This document shows positions 8,729 through 14,713 of a DNA stretch of 64,000 nt, one piece after another. The translations under genes were made by a program, and so were the position numbers. Positions within the stretch are counted from its first letter, which is position 1. Each line of letters opens with the position of its first letter. Source of the DNA: CAYFKJ01 sp964343605 (GTDB lineage: Bacteria > Pseudomonadota > Alphaproteobacteria > UBA2966); assembly GCA_964343605.1 (NCBI GenBank), contig CAYFKJ010000001.1:992001-1056000 (forward strand), in the 5' to 3' direction. Under the pieces are notes generated by a model, which saw only the letters and a program-made list of their open reading frames with translations, did not search any database and was not told where the DNA came from.

Positions 8729-9427
8729 ATGACGGATTGGCAGAAAGATACGCTGGCGAGTTACCAGAGCAAGGGCTTCGCCGAGCGCGCCGGCTATGGC
8801 CGGCGGCCGGCACTGCTGGTCGTTGACTTCATCAACGGCTTCACCGATCCCTCATCGCCGCTGGGCGGTGACTTCTCCAGCGAACTCGCGGCCACGGGAA
8901 AACTCCTGGACGCCTTCCGCCGGGCGGCGCTGCCCATCGCTTACACCACCATCGAATACGATGCCGATTTCCGCGACGCCGGCGTCTTCATCAAGAAGGT
9001 GCCGTCACTCGCCGTGCTGCTCAGGGGCTCGCCCATGTGCGCCATCGACGACCGCATCCGGCCGCAGGGCAACGACTACATCATCTCCAAGAAGTACGCC
9101 TCCGCCTTCTTCGGCACCAACCTCGACACTTTCCTGAAGACCCAGGGCGCTGATACGGTCATCATCACCGGCTGCACCACCAGCGGCTGCGTCCGGGCGT
9201 CGGCCGTCGATTCGCTGCAGTCGGGCTACTACACCATCGTTGTCGAGGAAGCCGTGGGCGACCGCGCCCAGGGACCCCACGAGGCCAATCTCTTCGACAT
9301 GGACGCCAAATACGCCGATGTGGTGTCGCTTGAGGAGGCGTTGGGTTATCTGGGTAGCCTGGGCGAGGCCAACGGCCAATCGAACGGCGCTTCGGAAGAA
9401 TTTCAGCGCTGGTGGAACCGGGGATAG
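8729..9427 (+). CDS. Isochorismatase-fold amidohydrolase, N-carbamoylsarcosine amidase-like
   Basis: I start at ATG 8729, which follows GGGAGGGG at 8718-8725; upstream in-frame sequence looks non-coding. The 232-residue product has the cysteine hydrolase triad: Asp33 in LLVVDFINGFTDP, Lys121 in ISKKYASAFFGT and Cys154 in TGCTTSGCVRASAVD. The Cys motif matches N-carbamoylsarcosine amidohydrolase and maleamate amidase rather than true isochorismatases. These enzymes release ammonia from a carbamoyl or amide group, the step expected after hydantoin ring opening. It is divergent from the deacetylase gene across a 174-base intergenic region, and a second paralogue sits with HyuAB copy 2. Confidence 0.85.
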   Translation: MTDWQKDTLASYQSKGFAERAGYGRRPALLVVDFINGFTDPSSPLGGDFSSELAATGKLLDAFRRAALPIAYTTIEYDADFRDAGVFIKKVPSLAVLLRGSPMCAIDDRIRPQGNDYIISKKYASAFFGTNLDTFLKTQGADTVIITGCTTSGCVRASAVDSLQSGYYTIVVEEAVGDRAQGPHEANLFDMDAKYADVVSLEEALGYLGSLGEANGQSNGASEEFQRWWNRG

Positions 9428-9445
9428 GGAAAGGCGGTCAACGCA

Positions 9446-9670
9446 ATGCCGAAAAAAATCTCCTCCGCCTTCGATGACCTGCTGGCCGGTAACAAAGAGG
9501 CTTTCAACGATCTGTTGGGCACGGACCGCGCGTCCCGTCTTCCGTCGCGACCGGCTCCGCCCATCCGCAAACCCAGCTCCGCCAGCGAAGAGGACGCATC
9601 TCCCGGCGAGACCACGGTTCACGAAGGCACCGCCAACGGCATTCCCTTCCGCCTCACCACCGACCGCTAA
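9446..9670 (+). CDS. 74-residue protein with N-terminal amphipathic motif shared with HyuB-1 and HyuA-2
   Basis: The gene follows the amidase with an 18-base gap and probably shares its transcript. Residues 9-24 read FDDLLAGNKEAFNDLL, which closely matches residues 13-28 of HyuB copy 1 and 12-27 of HyuA copy 2. Residues 27-60 are serine/proline-rich and probably disordered, and the C-terminus (VHEGTANGIPFRLTTDR) looks like a short strand pair. No catalytic motif is present. The shared motif makes this protein more credible than its length suggests and points to an adaptor or scaffold role in a hydantoinase assembly. That role is inference. Confidence 0.65.
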   Translation: MPKKISSAFDDLLAGNKEAFNDLLGTDRASRLPSRPAPPIRKPSSASEEDASPGETTVHEGTANGIPFRLTTDR

Positions 9671-9703
9671 TTTGGTGTCAGGCACTTAATTATTATTAAC
9701 GGG
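9671..9703. repeat. Direct repeat copy 1 (33 bp)
   Basis: This 33-base sequence begins TTTGGTGTCAGGCACTTAAT and recurs at 11416-11448 in the same orientation with a single mismatch (A at 9695, G at 11440). This copy overlaps the stop codon and last bases of the HMG-CoA lyase gene and fills the gap between convergent genes. The GTGTCAGGCAC core resembles short interspersed palindromic (REP-type) sequences I associate with REP-linked transposases, but no transposase gene is in the window. Confidence 0.75.
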
Positions 9704-10625
9704 CGGCGACCTCGGGGAACAAGCCGGCCTTCATGACCTGTCCCGGCAGCGGGGCATCGAAAAAGCTTTCCGTCCATTCCGCGACATCAATAAGGCCGTC
9801 GAGATCGATACCGGTCTCGTAGCCCATGTTGCGCAGGAGGTAGCCGAGATCTTCCGTCGCAATATTGCCGGTGGCGCGTGGCGCAAATGGACAGCCGCCG
9901 ATGCCGCCCACCGAACTGTCCAGCAGGCGAACGCCCGCGAGGACCGCCGCCGCCGCATTGGCGATGCCGGTGTTGCGGGTGTTGTGGAAGTGGCAGCCGA
10001 GCGGCACACCAGCGCCGACGACCTCGCGGACCGCGTCGATGCGTTCGGCGATCTGGTTGGGCACGGCGCAACCGATGGTATCGGCAAGCACGATCTCGTT
10101 GGCTCCCGCCGCCGACAGCCGGTCAGCGCAAGTGGCGACCTGCCCAATGGCGATCTCCCCCTCGAACGGACAGCCGAAAGCTGCGGCGATAACGGCAGAG
10201 ATTTTCAAACCGGCTCCGGTGACCCGGCCGGCCACGTTCTCGAAGATCTTCAGCGATTCCTCAACACTGGCGCCCTGGTTTTTTTGGCTGAAGGTTTCCG
10301 ACGCCACAATGACGTAGCGTACCTCGTCGCAGCCGGCCTCGATGGCGCGCTCGACACCGCGAAGATTGAGAGCCAGGCCTGTCAGGCTCAGTCCGTCGAC
10401 GCGCGACACTTTGGCCATCACCTCTTCGGCGTCGGCCATTTGCGGCACGCGTTTGGGATTGACGAAGCTGACGGCCTCCATCCGCCGGATGCCGGTCGCC
10501 ACAAGGCGGTCGATCAGCTCGACCCGTTCGTCTACGCTCCAAAGGCGTTTTTCGCTTTGCAGTCCGTCCCGCGGACCGACCTCGCAGATTTCAATCCTGT
10601 TGTCAGCGCCGTTTATTGCCGTCAT
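9696..10625 (-). CDS. mvaB: Hydroxymethylglutaryl-CoA lyase
   Basis: The 309-residue protein is a DRE-TIM metallolyase that cleaves HMG-CoA to acetyl-CoA and acetoacetate at the end of leucine degradation. It opens with the substrate-binding motif EVGPRDGLQSEKR and contains the metal-site HFHNTRNTGIANA. It also has the family signature SVGGIGGCPFAPRATGNIAT, which holds the active-site cysteine. Length is normal. No leucine-degradation neighbours are visible, so it may instead serve the acyl-CoA loci further along. It is divergent from the YrdC-like gene with a 71-base intergenic region. Confidence 0.9.
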   Translation of the reverse strand: MTAINGADNRIEICEVGPRDGLQSEKRLWSVDERVELIDRLVATGIRRMEAVSFVNPKRVPQMADAEEVMAKVSRVDGLSLTGLALNLRGVERAIEAGCDEVRYVIVASETFSQKNQGASVEESLKIFENVAGRVTGAGLKISAVIAAAFGCPFEGEIAIGQVATCADRLSAAGANEIVLADTIGCAVPNQIAERIDAVREVVGAGVPLGCHFHNTRNTGIANAAAAVLAGVRLLDSSVGGIGGCPFAPRATGNIATEDLGYLLRNMGYETGIDLDGLIDVAEWTESFFDAPLPGQVMKAGLFPEVAAR

Positions 10626-10696
10626 TTTGAATGTCCGATCGTTTATCGACGTAAGTGCGATAACACAGTTTACACCATCGGGGGAGACCGAACGTC

Positions 10697-11392
10697 ATGT
10701 TTGAAGGCCAACCAATCGTAGAAGATGCCGCCCGGGTATTCGACGTCGTACGCGGCGGCGGCGTTGCCATATTCCCGGTCAGCGTGGGCTACGCCATCGT
10801 CGGTCACGAGGAAGAGGCGGTTTCACGCATCTACACCGCCAAGGAAAGGTCGTTTGAAAAACCCTGCGGTAATTTTTGCGACTGGCAGCTTTTCAACGAG
10901 GCAATCGAGTGTCCGCAGCAGGGCCGCGACGTTGTCGATACCATTATCCATACCCACAACCTCCCGTTCTCCATCGTCGCTCCCTTCCGGGCGGACCATG
11001 CGGTCATCCGCAGCCTGCCGCCCTTCGCCCTCAAGAACGCAACGAAGGCCGGGACCATGGACATGCTGCTGAACGCCGGGCCCCTGCACGACGAAATCGC
11101 CCGTTTGGCGCGCGAGAACGAGTTTGCGGTCGTGGGATCGTCGGCCAACCGCTCGCTGACGGGCAGCAAATTCGTCTTCGAGGATATCGAGGACCAGGTC
11201 GTCGAGGTGGCTGACATCACCATCGACTACGGATTGGTGCCCTACGCCACCCCCGGCGGCTTGGGCAGCACCATCGTCGACCTGATCTCCTACGAGACCA
11301 TCCGTGTCGGCGCGGTCTACGACCAGATCTGCGAGATCCTTTTGGAGACCCACGATATTGATTTGAAAGGCATCATGGCGGCGAAGGCCTGA
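10697..11392 (+). CDS. Sua5/YciO/YrdC-family protein (threonylcarbamoyl-AMP synthase-like)
   Basis: The 231-residue protein has YrdC-fold signatures: an early GGGVAIFPVSVGYAI strand-loop, the nucleotide-contacting AKERSFEKPCGNF segment (the K-x-R...P pattern of the family) and a late GSSANRSLTG motif. Family members make threonylcarbamoyl-AMP for tRNA t6A; divergent relatives have unknown substrates. This copy departs from housekeeping Sua5 (for example KERSFEKP rather than KgRp..P spacing and no C-terminal Sua5 domain). A specialised paralogue therefore seems more likely than the sole t6A synthase. Confidence 0.75.
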   Translation: MFEGQPIVEDAARVFDVVRGGGVAIFPVSVGYAIVGHEEEAVSRIYTAKERSFEKPCGNFCDWQLFNEAIECPQQGRDVVDTIIHTHNLPFSIVAPFRADHAVIRSLPPFALKNATKAGTMDMLLNAGPLHDEIARLARENEFAVVGSSANRSLTGSKFVFEDIEDQVVEVADITIDYGLVPYATPGGLGSTIVDLISYETIRVGAVYDQICEILLETHDIDLKGIMAAKA

Positions 11393-11415
11393 TCCTCACG
11401 GTCAGGTGTCGACAG

Positions 11416-11448
11416 TTTGGTGTCAGGCACTTAATTATTGTTAACGGG
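11416..11448. repeat. Direct repeat copy 2 (33 bp)
   Basis: This is the second copy of the 33-base repeat found at 9671-9703, identical at 32 of 33 positions by eye and in the same orientation. It lies in the intergenic space between the YrdC-like gene and the CIRCE-like element. Confidence 0.75.
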
Positions 11449-11449
11449 G

Positions 11450-11476
11450 CTGGCACTCTCTGCCCAAGAGTGCCAA
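11450..11476. promoter_or_regulatory. CIRCE-like HrcA operator upstream of usg
   Basis: The sequence CTGGCACTC, nine bases, GAGTGCCAA forms a near-perfect inverted repeat. It matches the CIRCE architecture (TTAGCACTC-N9-GAGTGCTAA) exactly in spacing and in the GCACTC/GAGTGC cores. CIRCE is the binding site of the heat-shock repressor HrcA and normally precedes groES or dnaK. Here the only downstream gene in the right orientation is usg, about 105 bases away. Confidence 0.7.
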
Positions 11477-11501
11477 TAACATATTGTAATTAAACGAAAA
11501 A

Positions 11502-11531
11502 TTTGACGTTGATTCGCTTCGCCTCCATATT
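11502..11531 (+). promoter_or_regulatory. Candidate promoter for usg, RpoD- or RpoH-like
   Basis: TTGACG at 11503-11508 is followed after 17 bases by CATATT at 11526-11531, an acceptable sigma-70 pair. The same region also reads TTTGAC (11502-11507), 15 bases, CTCCATAT (11523-11530), close to a heat-shock sigma-32 pattern (CTTGAA ... CCCCATNT). It sits between the CIRCE-like operator and the usg start codon. Confidence 0.45.
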
Positions 11532-11580
11532 ATTGGCAGGGTCGACCTGAACGAATGCGTCATTTTTCGGAGGGTTACAG

Positions 11581-11841
11581 ATGTCGTTGAAACTGCAACT
11601 TCAAGGCTACCGCCTGACGACCGCCAACATCACCTACCACATGCCCGATCATCCCCATTTGCTGCAGGAATTCATCTGGCAGAATATGGATATCGCACCG
11701 AGGTACCCCAAACTCACCAGGTTCCTCGATTTTTGGGAGCGCGAGATCGAAGGCGCACTGAACTCCGTGCGGGTGACGAGTTCGGAACTGATCACGCCGG
11801 CCGAGTTCAGGCTGGTCGGTCATTCCTTGACGCTGCACTAG
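11581..11841 (+). CDS. usg: Usg-family protein
   Basis: The 86-residue protein matches the alphaproteobacterial Usg-like family throughout (LQLQGYRLTTANITYHMPDH, LLQEFIWQNMDIAPRYP, FLDFWEREIEGALNSVRV). The function of the family is not established; the name comes from its position near other genes in some genomes. A ribosome-binding site (CGGAGGG) lies 7-13 bases ahead of ATG 11581. It stands alone behind a CIRCE-like element and a possible heat-shock promoter, which suggests stress-linked expression in this organism. Confidence 0.88.
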   Translation: MSLKLQLQGYRLTTANITYHMPDHPHLLQEFIWQNMDIAPRYPKLTRFLDFWEREIEGALNSVRVTSSELITPAEFRLVGHSLTLH

Positions 11842-12011
11842 CCCCGCCCTGTAGTCACGATCTTTTGAGCCCGCCGGGTGGCGGCAAAGACCTATGATTT
11901 AAAGATCATCACGGTGGTGCCGGGGGACTGTGGACCGGGTACGGCCCTCTCCCCCGCTTTCAGTCAAATTTGCAACAAACGTCAACCGAACCCGTTTTGG
12001 GGAGGGCAAAC

Positions 12012-12671
12012 ATGACATTGCGCATCAACGACCAAGCACCGAACTTCACGGCGGAAACAACGGAAGGCCAAATCGATTTCCATGAGTGGATCGGCGACGG
12101 CTGGGCCATTCTGTTCTCGCACCCCAAGGACTACACCCCGGTGTGCACGACGGAACTCGGCTATCTCGCGGGCCTCAAACCGGAATTCGACAAACGCAAC
12201 TGCAAGATCCTGGGCCTCAGCGTCGATCCCATCGCCAGCCACGAAGGCTGGGCCAAGGACATCGAGGAAACCCAGGGACATGCCTTGAATTATCCCCTTG
12301 TGGGCGATTCCGATCTGGCAGTCGCTAAGCTCTACGAGATGCTGCCGGCGGACGCCGGCGACAGTTCAGAAGGCCGCACGCCGGCCAACAATGCGACCGT
12401 GCGGACGGTCTTCCTGATCGGCCCGGACAAGAACATCAAGCTCTCGCTCACCTATCCCATGAGCACGGGCCGCAACTTCGACGAGGTCCTCAGGGTTCTC
12501 GACAGTTGCCAGCTCACCGCCGAGCACCAGGTCGCCACGCCGGTCAATTGGCATCCCGGCGAGGACGTGATCATCGTGCCGACGGTATCGGACGAGGAAG
12601 CCAAAGCGAAGTATCCGGACGGCTGGAACGCGCCGCTGCCCTACATGCGACTGGTGCCCCATCCGCATTAG
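12012..12671 (+). CDS. 1-Cys peroxiredoxin (Prx6 family)
   Basis: I start at ATG 12012 after the ribosome-binding site GGGGAGGG (11999-12006); a longer in-frame start lies inside the leader. The 219-residue protein has the peroxidatic cysteine Cys45 in HPKDYTPVCTTELG. It also has the long C-terminal arm (PYMRLVPHPH) typical of Prx6-type enzymes, with no obvious resolving cysteine motif. It reduces hydrogen peroxide and alkyl hydroperoxides in the cytosol. It is followed by an intergenic repeat and the convergent hyuB copy 2. Confidence 0.92.
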   Translation: MTLRINDQAPNFTAETTEGQIDFHEWIGDGWAILFSHPKDYTPVCTTELGYLAGLKPEFDKRNCKILGLSVDPIASHEGWAKDIEETQGHALNYPLVGDSDLAVAKLYEMLPADAGDSSEGRTPANNATVRTVFLIGPDKNIKLSLTYPMSTGRNFDEVLRVLDSCQLTAEHQVATPVNWHPGEDVIIVPTVSDEEAKAKYPDGWNAPLPYMRLVPHPH

Positions 12672-12686
12672 GGGGATTTGAATTCA

Positions 12687-12806
12687 GCGTCATTCCCGCG
12701 AAAGCGGGAATCCATGCCTGAGCGTACAAGGATTGCAGCGCGGTATCATACGGAGAGACGACGGAATGGATTTCGGACAAGCGCTTCGCGCTTTCCGGAA
12801 TGACGC
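12687..12806. repeat. 120-bp interspersed element with 10-bp inverted ends
   Basis: The segment begins GCGTCATTCC (12687-12696) and ends with its exact complement GGAATGACGC (12797-12806). Next to the left end lies a perfect hairpin, ATTCCCGC-GAAA-GCGGGAAT (12692-12711). Near the right end a second GC-rich palindromic stretch contains AAGCGCTTCGCGCTT. This is the layout of the common CGTCATTCCCGC-type interspersed repeats of proteobacteria. It lies between convergent genes and may also act as a bidirectional terminator. Confidence 0.65.
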
Positions 12807-12814
12807 CTTTCTAC

Positions 12815-14710
12815 CTACTCCGCCGCCTCGGCCGCCTTTCTGTTGCCCATCCATTTCTGGAAGACCGGCGTGGTGGGCGGGTCGAGGTGGGTGTCGGCCT
12901 TGCATCGGGCCTTGAGTTCCTCGACCGTGCCGCCCCGGTTGAAGAGCTCGATCTGGCCACGCTCGCTGGCCATTTTTCTCCGGAGATCGTCGGTACCCCT
13001 CTGATCGACGCTGAGATCGTTGTTGAGTATCACGCCGTACCGGCGCGCGCCTTCCGGCGTCACCAGACCGCGGTCCGCGTCCAGCGACACCTGGGCGGGG
13101 TCGCGTTCCAGGGGATCGCCCCAGCCACCGCCGCCCCAGGTGTTGAAGTAGAGCGTATCGCCCGCCGCCACTCTGACGCGGTCGCATTTTGAGACCATCC
13201 ATTCGCTGGAGCCGTCGGCCCGCACCATCAGCTTGTCGCTGCGCTGGCCCGGCAGGCCACCGTTGACGCCCCAGGGATGGGTCAGCCAGCGGTCGTCGTG
13301 GATCGAGATTTCGCCGGGCTCGAGGAACTGATAGCCCATGGATAGTCCGTTGCCGCCGCGGTGCAGTCCGGGACCGCCGGAATCGGCAATGGTCTCGTAC
13401 TTGACGATGCGCAGCGGGAAGTAGGCCTCGAGGAATTCATTGGGCACGTTGGTAAAGGCGGGCCACAGCGAATGGCCGTCGGGACCGTCACCCGCGGGCC
13501 GGCCCGGCACGCCGCCGAATCCGATCTGGTAGAGCTGGTACCACTCGCCGTTCTTGTCGTAGCCCGAGTACATGAAATGCGGACTGTCGGAGAAGCCCGC
13601 TGCGCAGAGAGCTTCGGGCGAGCCCTGGCCCAAGAGGCCCGACATGATGTCGAAAATGCGGGCCAGCATGTGCGTCCGGGAGGAGAGAGCTGCCGGCCGG
13701 ATGGGTTTCAGGATGGTGCCGCGCGGAATGCGCACGTCCACCAGATCGTAGAAGCCGTCGTTGAAGAGGATCTGCGGATCGAAGATGTTGATGAAGAAGG
13801 AGCCCAGGAACATCTTGAACATCTCCTCATTGAGGAGAAAGTTCACCGAGGAAATGGACTGGGGATCGGTGCCCTCGAAATCGAAGATCACCCGGTCGCC
13901 TTCGCGCCACAAATGGCAAGCCACCTTGTAGGGTCCCATGCCGAGGCCGTCGTCGTCGATGTAATCCTCGAAGTACTGCTTGGTTTCCGGAACCACCATC
14001 TTGAGGATTTCGCCCATGGCCATCTTGTTGCGGTCGAGCATTTCCTCCATGGCGCAGACGAACCGGTCGACCCCGAAGCGGTCGACCATTTCCAAGACGC
14101 GCCGTTCCGCCAGGCGCAGGGCGGCGATGATGGCGTTGAAGTCCGACTTGTTCCATTCCGGCAGGCGGCAGTTCCTTAAGATGAGGTCGAGGATTTCGGT
14201 ATTGAGCTCGCCCTTGCGGTAGATCTTCACCGGCGGGATCTGGATGCCTTCCTCGAAGACCTGGGCGGCGTCCGTCGGCAAGCTGCCCGGCACCTTGCCG
14301 CCGATGTCGGTCATATGGCCGAACATGGCGGCCCAGGCCACGACCCGGCCATCCACATAGATCGGCATCATGGTCAGCCAGTCGTTCAGGTGGCTGACGG
14401 CGCCATTAACGCCATATGGGTCGTTGGTGAGGAAAATGTCGCCTTCCTCGATGTCGCCTTCGTAGCCCTCGCGGAAGCCCGAGAAGAAGGAGCCGAATTG
14501 CCCCACCACCATCTTGCCGTCGGGATTTGCGATCATGGGGAACGCATCATGCTGTTCGCGGATGCCCGGTGACATGGCGGTGCGGAACAGCACGGCGTCC
14601 ATTTCGCTACGCGCGTTGCGAAGCGCGTTCTCGACAATGTCCAGGGTGATCGGGTCGATCTCGACATTCTCGAAGGGCTTGGTGTTGCTCTGGATGACTC
14701 TGGCGGGCAT
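12815..14710 (-). CDS. hyuB: Hydantoinase B/oxoprolinase-family subunit (copy 2)
   Basis: The 631-residue protein is HyuB from near its start (IDPITLDIVENALRNARSEMD at about residue 18). It contains the family landmarks LTNDPYGVNGAVSHLNDW and MFGHMTDIGGKVPGSLP, and a C-terminal GGGGWGDPLERD. It lacks the 170-residue N-terminal extension of copy 1. It starts 3 bases after the stop of hyuA copy 2, so the subunits are co-translated. The two HyuB proteins are clearly related over their shared domain but differ at many positions, arguing for different substrates or an old duplication. Substrate is unknown; the upstream amidase suggests a hydantoin or N-carbamoyl route. Confidence 0.92.
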   Translation of the reverse strand: MPARVIQSNTKPFENVEIDPITLDIVENALRNARSEMDAVLFRTAMSPGIREQHDAFPMIANPDGKMVVGQFGSFFSGFREGYEGDIEEGDIFLTNDPYGVNGAVSHLNDWLTMMPIYVDGRVVAWAAMFGHMTDIGGKVPGSLPTDAAQVFEEGIQIPPVKIYRKGELNTEILDLILRNCRLPEWNKSDFNAIIAALRLAERRVLEMVDRFGVDRFVCAMEEMLDRNKMAMGEILKMVVPETKQYFEDYIDDDGLGMGPYKVACHLWREGDRVIFDFEGTDPQSISSVNFLLNEEMFKMFLGSFFINIFDPQILFNDGFYDLVDVRIPRGTILKPIRPAALSSRTHMLARIFDIMSGLLGQGSPEALCAAGFSDSPHFMYSGYDKNGEWYQLYQIGFGGVPGRPAGDGPDGHSLWPAFTNVPNEFLEAYFPLRIVKYETIADSGGPGLHRGGNGLSMGYQFLEPGEISIHDDRWLTHPWGVNGGLPGQRSDKLMVRADGSSEWMVSKCDRVRVAAGDTLYFNTWGGGGWGDPLERDPAQVSLDADRGLVTPEGARRYGVILNNDLSVDQRGTDDLRRKMASERGQIELFNRGGTVEELKARCKADTHLDPPTTPVFQKWMGNRKAAEAAE

Positions 14711-14713
14711 GGC

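Noticed and set aside
11894..11909. ATGAT-TTAAAG-ATCAT inverted repeat upstream of the peroxiredoxin gene
   Set aside because: The arms are only five bases and match no peroxide-regulator consensus that I could defend.
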